Source of the DNA: Tetraselmis striata
Lineage: Eukaryota > Chlorophyta > Chlorodendrophyceae > Chlorodendrales > Chlorodendraceae
Assembly (NCBI GenBank): GCA_006384855.1
Contig: VCJN01001034.1
Span: 1 to 64,000 of the forward strand
Reading direction: 5' to 3'
Length of the DNA stretch: 64,000 bases
The translations under genes and the position numbers were made by a program. The notes beneath the pieces were generated by a model. It searched no databases. It was not told the DNA's origin and worked only from the letters and a program-made list of their open reading frames with translations. This document shows positions 1-11,478 of the stretch, piece by piece. Positions within the stretch are counted from its first letter, which is position 1, and each line of letters starts with the position of its first letter.

Positions 1-2019
1 GATGTGACGTTCTACCGTAGCGACAGATGCGTCCAACGTAGGGCTAGCTGCAGTTTTGTTGCAGGACCAGGGAGGAGGCACTCAACCAGTGGCATTCTTG
101 GCGCGGAAGCTGAATTACTCTGCTTATGACCTAGAAGCATTGGCTGTCTGTGAGTCTATTAAGCATTGGAGGTGTTACCTTGAAGGCTGCCGTCGATTCC
201 TTGTTGTTTCAGACCATGACACCCTACGGCATTTGCTCAGGCAACCTGCAGAACGGATGAATAGACGCCAAGCTCGCTATGTTCGCGACTTACAGTCTTA
301 TGTAGGTTCAATGTCTCTTGCATATAGAAAAGGCAAGTGGAATGAGGCAGATCCGTTGTCTCGTAGACCGGATTTTAAACCGTTAAGTTTCGGAGGCCTT
401 TATTGGACCGGGGATGTGCCGGACGCGGTTGAGACACTTGAAGGTGTCCACACCCCACCGTTTTCTGCCATAGCTTCTATGAGTGTGAGTGCTCTAAAGC
501 TTAGTGATGACATACTCGACATGATAGAAAACGGGGTATGTGGCAGACGACTTCTATTCCTAATGGGGGGATGGATGAAGTCGGGACATGTGTCCAAACA
601 TGACGGCTTTTTTTGGAGGCATAAATGCCTATGCATCCCTAATAACCGTCAGCTCATTAACAAAATATTGTATGAGTTACATGATACTACTGGGCACCGG
701 GCTGTTCAGAGTACCTTGGCACGTGCCTTGGATCGTTTTTGGTGGACGCGTATACGTCATGACGTGAAAGCCTATTGTGATAATTGTCCAACCTGTAGGC
801 GGGTACGTTCTCGTCCGCAGCCGGCAGCACCGACGCAGCCGCTTCCAGTGCCGCCACGTCCATGGCACTCGGTTGGTTTGGATTTCATTACCGATTTACC
901 TGTGAGTAAAGGTTTGATGCAATGTTGGTTGTTGTATGCCATCTAACCCGTCAAGCACATTTTATTCCGACGATTAAAACTGTGACTGGTGAATATTCAG
1001 CTGAGTTATTTCTGAGGGAAGTATACAGGCTGCATGGTTTACCAAGGGTTATAATTTCGGACCGTGATCCGAGATTTATGTCGTCTTTTTGGCAGACTTT
1101 GTGGCGTCGCCTAGGCACTAAGTTAAACATGTCTAGTGGCCAACACCCTGAAACGGATGGTCTGACTGAAAGGATCAATGCCATTGTGTGTGAACTGGCT
1201 CGAGCGTTTTGTTGCTTTGATGGCACCAATTGGGTTGATCAATTGCCGTTGATGGAATTTTCGTATAATTCTAATCGTGCACTTGGTATTGAGCATACAC
1301 CGTTTGAGGTTAATTACGGATTTAATCCTGAAATACCTCCTGACTTATTGTTTGCCATGAGGCCCACAATACCTGTGTCAGTTAGTGCTCAACAGAGAAT
1401 CCAGAATATGAAAGACATCCATGACTTAGTCAAATCGATTTTGGCAATTCATAAGGATGAGTTGACTGTTCGTCCTACGGAGAGGCAACAGAGGGATGTA
1501 CCCGTTTTCAATATTGGAGATAAAGTGAGTATTGTAACTCGCTTTCTGAAAATCAAAGGCCAACCTAACCAGAAGTTCATGGATAGGCAGTTGGGCCCTT
1601 TTCCGATTATTGAGAAGATTGGCAATTATAGTTTCCGGTTGCAGTTACCTCCGGGGATGAAGTTGCATCCGGTTTTCCATGTGAATAGTTTGCGGCCATG
1701 TCCGACTGCACCTATTCGACCGGTTGTGCCATTGGTCACGGGTTCTGAGGAGGATCCTGATAGCCAAGAGTTTGAAATTGAGAAAATATCTGCTGTCAAA
1801 GTTGGCTTGATGCCGGGACGCAAAGGTACTCAATTGCAATTTTTGGTGCACTTTGCAGATAAAACTATTGCACCTGTTTGGCATCGTTTGTTTGATGTAA
1901 AACGAACTGTTGCTTTGCAAGGTTTTCTGGATACGCCGATGTGGCTGCAATTTGCTGAGTCAGTTGAATTTCTGCAGCATGCGGCTAAATATCCGGCTAG
2001 GATTCCAACTGCAAATTGA
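1..2019 (+). pseudogene. Ty3/gypsy pol: RNase H, integrase, chromodomain (frameshifted)
   Basis: The reading frame encodes the C-terminal part of a Pol polyprotein. RNase H opens at about 23 (TDAS motif) and carries the usual YSAYDLEALAV segment. The integrase zinc finger follows at about 680-796 (two His, then CDNCPTC). The integrase catalytic triad is present: Asp near 881, Asp at 1060 in SDRDPRF and Glu at 1168 in TER, an exact D-x35-E spacing. The C-terminal 80 residues (FEIEKISAVK to about 1960) look like a degenerate chromodomain, which in this class guides integration. Two single-base shifts break the frame: an apparent extra C near 15-16, just before TDAS, and an apparent missing T near 913, at the start of the integrase core. 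The copy is therefore dead unless these are sequencing errors. Except for the shifts the protein is well preserved, which suggests a fairly recent insertion. Confidence 0.88.
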
Positions 2020-2049
2020 ATACTGCTTTAGTTGTCCAAGGGGGGAGAG
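1..2049 (+). mobile_element. Ty3/gypsy LTR retrotransposon, 3' half, cut by window start
   Basis: The interior of a chromodomain-type Ty3/gypsy (Metaviridae-like) element runs from the window edge to a purine-rich tract (AAGGGGGGAGAGA, about 2038-2049). The tract sits directly before TGTAGTGTGACAG, the likely start of the 3' LTR. The order RNase H, H2C2 zinc finger, integrase core, chromodomain-like tail is seen in the translated frames. The 5' LTR, gag, protease and most of the reverse transcriptase lie outside the window. Confidence 0.9.
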
Positions 2050-2450
2050 ATGTAGTGTGACAGTTATACTGAATTGTAACTTGTCATGCGCTATCTTTGG
2101 CATAGTACAGTACGAGAGCCGGTACCACTGAATGATGTACATTCTACGGGTACTAGAGTACGAGTGCGCGTGTGTCACGCGCACGGGTACTCGTATATCG
2201 GCCTGCTGTATTATATATATATATGTCTCCCTGTCTGTCAGATATATCCTATCCTTGACAGTGCAGGGGATATGTTATGTATTGCCGTACAATGACGGGG
2301 CTGACGTTCTGCCTACTGTCTGATTCTCCATGGTGACGCCCTTGGCAGTGGGCGTGCTGCTAGTGGTCGGCATGGCCTGATGGCCAGTACCGACGATAGC
2401 TAGTCTATTATTAGCAGCGGGTGGTGACAACTTGTAACAATTATTGTATT
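2050..2450 (+). repeat. Probable 3' LTR of the Ty3/gypsy element (right end undefined)
   Basis: The sequence starts with TG immediately after the polypurine tract and contains a TATA-like run near 2210-2222. No second copy is in the window, so the right boundary is only a guess; the LTR could end anywhere between about 2300 and 2600. Confidence 0.4.
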
Positions 2451-3111
2451 CCAAAAACACTGTAGCCTCTCGCCTTTGCACCACCACTGCACGCCTACCT
2501 TTGCTTGTCCCTGCGGTCTCTATCCGGCTGAGACTGTCGCAGTCGCGGGCCGGACCGAGGTACGAGAACAAGACTATGTTTCGAACAACCCTCGCTACCA
2601 GGATGCCCCGTCCGAGTCGTACACACACCCTCCCCACCCGTAGGCGGATCTCGGAGAGGCCGACGCAAGGCCGAGGTCGTACATCATGAACTAATTTTAG
2701 CAGCCTCCCGTACATGGCTGCCGTCCGGCGGCGCCAAACGGCGCTACCGGGACTAAGTATTATTGGAAAAGCCCCCCGTAGGGCTCCCCGGTCTTCCCAT
2801 GATCCAAGGACCCGCCACAATCGGCCACCCCGCTCAGCCCCCTGCCGCATCACCCAGCTGGGCACGGATCTTAGGGATACCTGCGCCCACCACGTGGAGG
2901 TGGGGGTGATGCCGCCGAGCCTCTCGCACCATGATCCTTTGCTCCTGGTGGGCCGCTGCGTGGCGGCGGGCGCCCGCTGCCTAACACACGCCTCTAGCTA
3001 GAATTAAAGTACGGCGGCGCTTACCGGTTTGTAGGGTTTGGTGTAGGTGCTCTATGCCCTCAGCGTTGTACGGAATGAGCCAGCCGAGCACCTCGATAAG
3101 CTCAGGGATGT
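2451..3111. other. No recognised gene
   Basis: GC-rich stretch between the Ty3 LTR and the TRIM. Several open frames exist on both strands, but none has a recognisable domain or paired splice sites. Part of it may still belong to the LTR. Confidence 0.4.
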
Positions 3112-3116
3112 GGATT

Positions 3117-3324
3117 TGTTGGAATCTGCCCGATACCCTAGCACCGGCCGGGCACATGTCCCGCGCGCCTTTGCGCGCGCGTGCCTGTCTCCCGGCCCGC
3201 CGGGCGCTCTGCTTTCACTCTGTTCCTCTCCACAGTCCCCGCAGCTCGAGCCCGGCTCGCTGCTCCCACTGTAAGATGCTCCGAGCACTTCCACTCACCA
3301 TCACCTCCGCGGTTGAGCCGTTTA
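3117..3324 (+). repeat. TRIM left terminal repeat (208 bp)
   Basis: Begins TGTTGGAATCTGCCC and ends GAGCCGTTTA. It matches 4425-4654 along its length. It has one copy of an 18-bp unit (GATACCCTAGCACCGGCC) that is doubled in the right repeat. Confidence 0.85.
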
Positions 3325-4424
3325 GGTTATGGGCCCTCACACGTCACGTGGGCGCGAGCGGGGTACAAGGAGAAGTCCGTGCGTTCGGCGCACGTCCGGA
3401 GTCGTTCGAAAAACGGCCGAGGCGGCTGCCACAAGGGCGCCGAAAACTAGCCCACAAGGGGCGAGGGATGCACGCTGAGCCTCCGGGGCCAGTAACACAA
3501 CCCTCCCGACACCGTATCGGGGTTCCGCCTACCGGCCCGAGAGAGCCAGCCTCCGGGGCTGCGCTCAACAGACAAGTCCCCGGGATTTTGTCGAACCACT
3601 GCTGTACTTAGCTTTTAGATTCAAACTTCAAAAATATACTTCGAAAACACACCTTGCGTCGAGCCAGGCAGTCACACGTCGTGGTTCCACTAGCAATACC
3701 GGAGACATACGGCGAAACGACCTGCGAGCCCGCTGGTGGCTTTTGCTTACTGGAGGGACCGCCGGACGACCGTCGCGGAGCTGCTGTGCGGACCCTTGGA
3801 CCCCGGACAGCGATAACACAGTGGAGCGTTTCAGCGGAGCGCGTCCTTTACCAGCCATCCAAGATCGTCGCAGCGAGGACCACACGCGAACCGCACAGCC
3901 GCCTACCTACCCAGGTCCCGCCTATCACGTCCTGCCTGCCACCTTCGACGGAGTGAACGACCACTGTGGTGCAGCTGTCCACTCGCCGACCGCGCGTATG
4001 GGGCTAGCAACTGCGAGGCAGCAGTGCTACTGGGTGCCAGCAGCTCAGCTACGAGCAGCCGCCCGCCCTGTGCTCCCCCGCCTACGCGTTGGCTACCATC
4101 ACCAGCAGCTCGTGCTCAACAGTCCCGCCGCTCGCGGAGAGGCTGCCAGAAGCATCTTGCGCATCGCATTTCCAAGCATCGCACATGGCACGAGGTAAAA
4201 ACCCTCGCGGCCTCATCACCAGCCAGCTCCGGCTCACCAAGTCCACAGTGGGGCGACAGTACAGCATGGAGCAGTGCACGCGGAAGCGCGTCTCCCGGAA
4301 GCTATCAAGAATGTATAGAGTAGTCGCTATTAATTACTGCTGCTATTCTGTACTATTCCGAATATTGTTCCAATTGCACACCGCGGTCCAGCGGAGATGA
4401 CCCCCGTGTACAATTGAGGGGGGC

Positions 4425-4654
4425 TGTTGGAATCTGCCCGATACCCTAGCACCGGCCGATACCCTAGCACCGGCCGGGCACATGTCCCGCGCGTCTTTGC
4501 GCGCGCGTGCCTGCCTGTCTCCCGGCCCGCCGGGCGCTCTGCTTTCACTCTCTTCCTGTCCACAGTCCCCGCAGCTCGAGCCCGGCTCGCTGCTCCCACT
4601 GTAAGATGCTCCGAGCACTTCCACTCACCATCACCTCCGCGGTTGAGCCGTTTA
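4425..4654 (+). repeat. TRIM right terminal repeat (230 bp)
   Basis: Same sequence as 3117-3324, but 22 bp longer: an 18-bp unit is tandemly duplicated near 4440-4475 and a 4-bp GCCT unit is doubled near 4510. Confidence 0.85.
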
Positions 4655-4659
4655 GGATT

Positions 4660-5044
4660 TGCATGCGGTGAAGGTAAACCACCTGACAGTTGCACTCATC
4701 CCCATCCTATGTCTCCCATAGACATGCTGATCTTGTTGCTCTTCTTCTGAATGACGTTGTAGCCGATGACTTTGCCCTTGGCCCTAACTAAGTCAATCAC
4801 CTTTTGCATCCGCATGCAAGATCACGCACGATATTTCAGCAACGGATGGGAGCAACATCAATATAGTGATAGCGCGCAAGCGGCGGGATTGATAATCGAT
4901 GTCGGTGATAGCTGGCTTACTATTTCCTTATTGCAGTGTACCGTCACGGCGTAGAGATAAATCCTCGGCACGGTTATTTTGTTGTCATTGTGCAACAAAT
5001 CTGTAACTAACCATGTCTCGGCGGGACGTGCCAGGGACATCTCT
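4660..5044. other. No gene seen
   Basis: Non-coding stretch between the TRIM target duplication and the decayed minus-strand gene. No repeat or domain recognised. Confidence 0.4.
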
Positions 5045-6703
5045 TTAGGCCTGGCATGACACCGAAGTGAGCATGTGGGAAGGTGATGCGCTTGGTCTCG
5101 TTGCCCTCCTCCGGCAGCGGGTCACAGATCGTCCTCCGTGATGAGCGGGGGGGGGGGGGGCTGGCACCCTCATCACGGAGGACGATCTATGCCCCCCCCC
5201 CCCCCCCCTCTTGGTCTTTTTATCGTACTTGTGTCTCCGGCAGAAGGGGCTAGGGCAGCGGAAGGGGGTCTTGTTGTCGGGGTCAAGGAAGTTGTGCCCA
5301 AGCTGACATTGTATCTCCTCCTCCCGCTTGCCATCCATCACTAACTTATCTTCTCGGGGTCCTTGTGCTCCAGCGGCTTCAACATGTCAGCATCCCGCGC
5401 CTTCTTGAGATCGTCGGCGCTCATGTGCAGGAAGGCCTTGTGAATGAAGCATTATTAGATGCACGGGTAGAGGGACGAGCAGCCGCACATGGCCCACATG
5501 GCGTTCAACATTTGCATGTCCCCACCGAGCTTAATGTCCACCTTGACATGCATGCCATCAGACATAGTCAATCCCTCATTCTTCAAAGATAGTAGTTGGT
5601 CCACTACCGTCCCGCTCGTTGAATGAAGTCCTCGGAACAATTATCGCCCTCCTAGAATATGACATGGGCATTCTCCATGATGAGGCTGTTGTGCTCCACG
5701 TCCTTGCAACCAAGTATGATGCCCCGTAGAGCAGTCACCGTACCGTTGTCCTTGGTCCACTTCCACCGATTGCATGCATCCGCCAGAAGCTGCATGATGA
5801 TGATGCGCTCGATCTCCGGCCCGATTAGGTAGTGCTCGTGTGCCAGCGGTCAGTCATCGGCTACTAGATGCACGTCGAACTGCCTTGCCGTCCTTAGAAA
5901 CTCGCATGCCGGTTTTTATTTACGATCTTCATCCGCCGCTCCAGCATGTCAACCGTCGGCACGAGGCGTGACGGTTTCGTTCCGTACTGCAGCGTCCACA
6001 TAGTAGGCCTCGAGTTCTCCTCGTCCTACTCGCATGTTAGGATGCGGATCGCCTCTTGGTACCCGCGCTGTGAGATTAGGAACTCGTCCAAAAGCCCCAC
6101 GAATGTGTCAACGTCCCAGTGAGACTGAACAGTCTCTTGATCGACTACGCGTTTGCACACCCCGTTATCTTGCGCGATACCACGCAACACGTTCGGGTAG
6201 GACTCGAAGACGTTGCTCAATGTGGCCCTCATGGGGCCCGCAATGGTAGCGGGGGCGCGGGCAGCAGCAACGGCGCTAGTTGCGGCTCTCCCGAGAAACC
6301 CGCGCTTGAAGAAATCGGTGGCCTTGGTCGCCAATATACGGCCACGCGATACCCGCCTAGCCACTGCCTCCCCGTTGTCGGTGCACACGGTGGTCTCCTG
6401 CGGGTTGGTTTCGAGCAGTTCTTCCGGTGCCACCTCGTGCTCCCGGCCGTCGGCTGCGCATGTGTTGTCGTCTTGCTGAGCGAGATCAAACTTTTTCTTG
6501 CCCGCTGCGCCCGGTGGCCGGCCGCCGAGGTTCCGTGTCGCTTGGACCGGCCGCTCGCGCGCGTCGCTGTAGCTGTCGCCGTTGGCAGAGCCGTCCAACT
6601 TGCGCTTGAGCTTGCTGTCTCGCTGGCTTAGTTTACTTGTCGGACTGCTCTCGCATCGCGCTTCCGGCTGCCTCCGATTTCGGGTACCGCTGCGTCGCGG
6701 CAT
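5045..6703 (-). pseudogene. Decayed gene of unknown family, probably transposon-derived
   Basis: A 225-residue open frame at 6026-6703 starts with a basic, Lys/Arg-rich region and ends in a TAG. Sensible coding sequence continues beyond that stop, first in the same frame (about 5940-6025) and then in shifted frames (about 5640-5900 and 5455-5640). The continuation includes stretches such as ARQFDVHLVADD, HEHYLIGPEIERI, LLADACNRWKW and VKVDIKLGGDMQMLNAMW followed by YPC. The GGD...YPC arrangement resembles uncharacterised proteins that occur in multi-copy, transposon-like families of other eukaryotes; this is a weak resemblance. At least three stops and two frameshifts break it. A 20-bp inverted repeat with G and C homopolymers (5126-5208) lies in its 3' part. 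The upstream region to about 7200 is open in pieces and may hold the start. Confidence 0.5.
5126..5188. repeat. Perfect 20-bp inverted repeat enclosing a poly-G loop
   Basis: AGATCGTCCTCCGTGATGAG at 5126-5145 is the exact reverse complement of 5169-5188. The 23-nt loop contains a run of G (5147-5160). A run of C follows the right arm (from 5192). Confidence 0.95.
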
Positions 6704-7939
6704 TCAACTCCCGCTCGTGCATTTGCTCTTGCGCGGCGCAGAGCTAACGCTCCGCGTCGAGCAGAGCACGCAGCGACTCATCGAGCGTGCCCTCCAAAGT
6801 CGCCCCCCCCCCCCCCCCTCCCCGCAGCTGCTGTGCCTCCTCAGTGGAGCTTGCATGTATGGCGGTGCTGGCTGAGCGCCGCTGCCGCTTGCTTGAGTAG
6901 TACCGCGGCATGCTGCCATAATCACGCCGGTGATGCCGGTCTGCCGGCTCCCGCGCTTCATAAACTGCCCACCATCCCCACTGCGGTTGTGGACTTGTGG
7001 CGGAAATTTTGGGGCCCTGGGCATCGCCCTCTTCCATGACCCGTTCCCCGTACACCATTGTATGGTTTGCGGCGGGTGGTGTTAGGATTTCGGTTCTGCC
7101 GGCCGGCATGCGGGCAAAACCCGCAATTGTAACACTCACTCACACGGGTGCCACGATGCGCAACTAAGAGGGCCCACCACCGCCCATTTACCATTTCAAT
7201 AAGAGTCCTAAGTACGCATGTTGGACACGGCCTGGTGGGTGTTAGGGCTTTCTGAGCGTGCTGAGCGCTCTGAGGGTGTGGGTTGGTTGGCTGGAGTTTT
7301 TTTTCGCAGATTTCGGCTTTTGAGTGCGCTGTGAAAATTCGATGAATTTCATCCCCTGATTAGTAAAGGGGAGGTCCTTTTCAGCTTACTCGAATCCCTG
7401 TATAGCAGTAGCGAGTAGTGCGGGCCGGTTTTACTATTTTAAAAGCGGCTTTTGTCGTTGATCTCGTCCTACAGTGAGCATGACTTAAGCGTGGTGGATT
7501 TGTTACTAGCACTTTTGTAATTCACACCGCCTGTACAGGTACCGTACTCACAGGGGTAAGTAGAGGTGTTAAATAAATCCAATTATATTCTAGCAATAAC
7601 ACGAAAATCTGCCAGCATTAAAAGCCGGACAAGAAAATGTTAAATCAACCTCTTAACGGGCGAAACGCCGCACAGTCATAGCGCCAGGAAAACGGCAAGG
7701 GCATACCGGGTATGTGATGTGCACTATCCGCCCACTGCGGTGGGTACGAGCCATGCCCGCACAAAAGCGCAGTCTCGAGCGCGCGCGGGGCCGATGTGCC
7801 GGTGGCGGGACGAGCACCACGCCGGACCCTGCGGGCCCACAACGGACCGGCGACGATGGAGAAGGCAACGGGCTCCCGGGCCGGGCCGCGACAAGACTCG
7901 CCGTACATGTGAGGTCCCCACGCAAGCGCGCCTCTTGAT
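6704..7939. other. No firm gene; possible 5' part of the decayed minus-strand gene
   Basis: Minus-strand frames at 6744-7139 and 6958-7194 are open and include a Cys-containing segment (ECYNCGFC), but they cannot be joined to 6703 with confidence. A C tract lies near 6800-6817. Nothing is recognised from 7195 to 7940. Confidence 0.35.
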
Positions 7940-9310
7940 CGCCCTTAGTGTTGCAACGAGCACCCATGTGTCCTGCTGGTCAACAGTACGCCGCGCCGTT
8001 CGCAGCGCCACCGAGCGGACGGTCTCATGGTCCTATGCACACCCTTGCTCATCTCGGGAACACACCCAAAGACCGGGCCGGTGTAGGTGTGCATTATGGG
8101 GATGGTGCGCAGGGGCCCGACAGCTCCCGGGGCAGTGCCGTGCCAAAACATTCGCGCACATCAGCCAGCCAAGCAAGCACGGAACTCTCTACAAATTCTA
8201 GCCTCGTACCAGTCGATAGCCTTTGCTAATGAAGCGCCGCAGTGTATCTGGCCCCGAACCGCATGTTTTTTACCTCCGTCGGAAGGGTCTGCAAGTTGCC
8301 GGCATCAAGCTCACCGTCAGGCCCCAGGGCATGTACATCAAGACGACCGTCTGCGATCATAATTATCCTTCAGCTCATCCCGCGACACAGTCCTGTCAGC
8401 CGGCACCGCCTGTCCAAGCAGGTCATCCACCTCCCGGCGGACGCGGACACCCACTGTTTCAGTGCAAAACTGTGCGAAGGCATCCGCGATGGAATTCTGC
8501 TGCGCCCGGAAGTGAGCATCTGCGGGCGCCGGTAGGCTCGGGAGGGTGTCGCCAAACGTGTCCACTTGCGCAAGACCGTTGGCCGTGGAGGGCGAGACGA
8601 TCTCACGCCCAACAACCGGTGCCAAGCAAGAGCTCGGAAGCAGGAAGACCTCCCCCGCTACCTCCCTGAGTTGTTGCGGCATCATGGCGGTGCGATGAGT
8701 GGGAAACCCGGGCACCGCTAGAGTCCACATCCATTACGCGGAGTCCAGCTGGCCGGGTACGACGGGTTCGTCTTATATGATCGGGAGTGCATCATCCCGA
8801 TGCTGCTAGCGAGTCGAGATAGCGTGCTCGAGATAGCTAGAGAGGTCATGATGGGAGCCCGATGCGGTCGTAGGAGGCTGCGCTATCACGTGCGCGTCAT
8901 CGGCAACCGTTAAGGAGTCGATGCTGTCATGCATGCGCTGCCAAGCCATGCGCGTAGCTCCGCACGGGAAGCTGACCTGACGTGTCCAACATGTCGGTAT
9001 GTGTGCCGGTGGGCGGCTGCAGCAGTTAAGAATCTACTTCGTCGTAGTTCACACTCAAACTGAGAGTCAAAGAAGCCCGGTGTGACGGTAGTGCCGGTGG
9101 AGGACTTTCTGTTGATGAACCTAGGGAGGGCATCATGGAGGCAGCCGGCGAACATGGCGTCCTTGATGAGCTCCATCCAGCGGATGCCACCGCAATGCAT
9201 GCTGGGCAAGAGGATCAACTGGGTCCTAGCGGTCGACTGCTTCCGCTGTGAGGACGAGGTAGGGATCATACACGAACCAGTACTGATACCCTCACCATGA
9301 TTGTACAAGC
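7940..9310 (-). pseudogene. LINE-type retrotransposon, C-terminal region, copy A (decayed)
   Basis: Read on the minus strand, three blocks appear in the same order as in the better copy at 13440-14705. They are GGIRWM...DAMFAG...RF...TPGFFDS (about 9190-9060), a LREVAGEVFLLP...APVVG...VDTFGD...IADAFAQ...VRREVDDLLGQAVP block (8338-8730), and GPLRTI...YTGPVFG..PEMSKG (about 8120-8030). The first block corresponds to the GGLxxxS...AAFLGS region after the reverse transcriptase in algal LINE polyproteins. The second corresponds to the YGD...H..I...GI.VR tail. Frames are broken by indels. The amino-acid match to copy B is clear but far from identical, so the two insertions are old or belong to different subfamilies. 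Confidence 0.65.
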
Positions 9311-10293
9311 ACGATACCTACATGTAGACAATGAATACAAGTTGTTTAGGTTTGTCGGTTTTAAGGTTTATCATGCATCATCGGAGGACAGGCACATGGT
9401 TATGCATGTAAGTCTAAGTAAATGAGTATGTGCTCACACTATAGTAGAAAGTATCGCAGCATTGCATCACATATTGGCTCCCCGAACTATATCTGCCACA
9501 CCTTTTCCAGTATTCAGACAAGTCCAATACTTTTTGCAACACCTATGTGGTACAAACACCAGGCACGTTCCACGACAATTGTGTGACTGTAGAGCAGCAT
9601 ACCCGTACAGCAGTGCTGTTATGCAATTTAGGAGCCATCGCAGGCGGCATAACATCCCTTTGCCAGTCTTGAAGCGCAAACACATTCCATTATTCCACAC
9701 CAACTCACGTGACTGCTCAACATGCTACACATAACTAGATGCACTGCGTCACACATGTGTATTACTGCTGGCTAACATATACTTTCAGGTTCGTGTCATT
9801 TACATATCGTAGCGGTGCCCTGTATACAAGCTATGGTTGAGTCAGCACTTAGAACTGGTTGGTGCAATGAGGGTTAAAATGCGCGCAATGGCACCATGGT
9901 GTAGGCATAAGTTTGATGTCGTTAGATGTCATCACCATGACCTCATCGCCGCGTTCATGAGATGTGATAATGGGCGGCGACTCCATTATATCAGGTTGAT
10001 AGTGGACGGGGTTTTGGTTTCATTGGGTGTTTATATTGAGTGTGGAAGTTATGTCTGCTGGACGACTGGATGGCGGCCGGTGCACCAATTGGTGCACGTT
10101 GACTTGAGGGGTTATCATGGGGCTTGCGCAACAAGTTTCTCACCGTAGAACACCGTATCTCCATGTATGGACGCTGCAGTAATAACTCGCTGGGGGCATA
10201 TCTTCTCTTCTCGGCAGTCTATTGACCCCGCAAGGACGTGCAGACCTTCGGGATAATCCATGCAGACGCATTTTTCCAGAGCATAAGTCTGGC
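9311..10293. other. No gene recognised
   Basis: AT-richer spacer with only short open frames on either strand. No domain, tandem repeat or terminal repeat seen. Confidence 0.4.
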
Positions 10294-10965
10294 TCACTCC
10301 ATGTGCAGCTCCAATAGAACGTCCTTCTCTAGGAATTTGCGCAGCTTGTTGCTTTCTCGCAAGAAGCAGACAAGGTAGGCAATGCTTGCGCACAGAAGCA
10401 TGGGCAGCACGCTCACAGCCGCATAGTATAGCAGGGCAGAGTGCTGCGTTTGAACTGCGCCAGGTGGCGGCATATGAAGGAAGAATGGCAAGCACGTTGT
10501 TACGGCACCTGTGCTGGCAAGTGTCTCCATGGTACTTGTTGGCAGCATTGTCTCCAGGCCGCTGTAAAGCACCAGAACCTTGAACATGTTAGCCAGGGGG
10601 CTGGCTTGGAGGGCAGCCAGCTCACGGCCCTGCCAGCAAGGCCTCAGCCTGGCAGAAACCAGCGCCGGCAAGGCGGTAATGATCCTCAGCGCAACGTTGA
10701 TTTGGTTGTGGCCCGCTCGGCCTTGAGACGCGGTCTGCGCATAGAGGGCGAGCAACATGAAGATCATGCACTGGCCACTGTGTAGCTTGCGCCCGTAGCG
10801 GCAAGACTCCGTGCGCAGCGGGTCATCGTCAAGAGAGCTGACGGCGAAGGACAGTGGCTCAGGCAGCGACTGCACATATACTGGAATGGTGGTACACACT
10901 GTAGCTGCCTGCACATGCCACCAAGAGAGGGGTGAAGGGAGTTTTGGACAGGTCAGCCACCCCAC
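10294..10965 (-). CDS. Hypothetical membrane protein segment
   Basis: A 223-residue open frame begins with Met and has several hydrophobic stretches: MIFMLLALYA (about 88-97), INVALRIITALPALV (about 110-124) and, near the end, LLYYAAVSVLPMLLCASIAYLVCFL (about 180-204), the last followed by a charged tail. The layout of membrane spans with short loops and a basic end suggests the C-terminal part of a multi-pass membrane protein. A second hydrophobic frame on the same strand at 11479-11811 may be an upstream exon. A vague similarity in layout to the transmembrane tails of large algal surface proteins was noted but cannot be proved. No family is assigned; it could also be an exon with unseen splice ends. 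Confidence 0.4.
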   Translation of the reverse strand: MGWLTCPKLPSPLSWWHVQAATVCTTIPVYVQSLPEPLSFAVSSLDDDPLRTESCRYGRKLHSGQCMIFMLLALYAQTASQGRAGHNQINVALRIITALPALVSARLRPCWQGRELAALQASPLANMFKVLVLYSGLETMLPTSTMETLASTGAVTTCLPFFLHMPPPGAVQTQHSALLYYAAVSVLPMLLCASIAYLVCFLRESNKLRKFLEKDVLLELHME

Positions 10966-11478
10966 GACATATCAACGTTCACGCAGTCGTGATACGGCAC
11001 AGCCGATCGCGCATAGTAGTCCGCCATCCCTATTGAGTGCTGAGCAACGCTGCGGCGGAGGTACTGCCTAGTCCACGTCTACAGCATGATTCCGCCAGGA
11101 AGACGCAGACCACACATTTGCATGCTCGACACATGGCACTGTAAATCAGTCAGGGACGAGACGATTCGATGATGACTTCCACGCAAAGTATGTGCGGAAC
11201 TGCCGACGCCACTGACTGCCGACTCGGTGGCTCGGTGGGGTTAGCGAAGGCGATCCCGCCACTGTTGGCGAACAAGGAAAGGATGTAAAGGCAAGAATGC
11301 AGCTGGATGCAATAGGGAGAGAGCGGTAGAACGAGAGGGTGGGAGCGAGAGAAGATATCCGATGAAATAACCAACTATTATTTGACGGCTTTGTTGGGGC
11401 CTACAGAAACTGCGTCGACGTGCCCACGGTCCCTGCGTCCCTGGCATTACAAGCACGAGTAGGCGGCAGCACTCCGGT

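Larger units (their letters stand above)
3117..4654 (+). mobile_element. Miniature LTR retrotransposon (TRIM-like), complete with target duplication
   Basis: Two direct terminal repeats (3117-3324 and 4425-4654) flank about 1.1 kb of interior. The element is bounded by a perfect 5-bp target duplication, GGATT, at 3112-3116 and 4655-4659. A polypurine tract (CAATTGAGGGGGGC, 4411-4424) abuts the right repeat, which sets the plus orientation. The interior starts GGTTATGGGCCCTC at 3325. Apart from one missing T this matches the first interior bases of the copia-like mini-element at 36977 (minus strand), so the two may share a primer-binding type. The interior has no gag or pol similarity; its longest frame (3743-4198) is not recognised. 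An element of this size must have been moved by proteins made elsewhere. Confidence 0.85.

Noticed and set aside
2275..2865. 196-codon minus-strand frame
   Set aside because: It overlaps the probable LTR and shows no domain; treated as a chance frame in GC-rich DNA.
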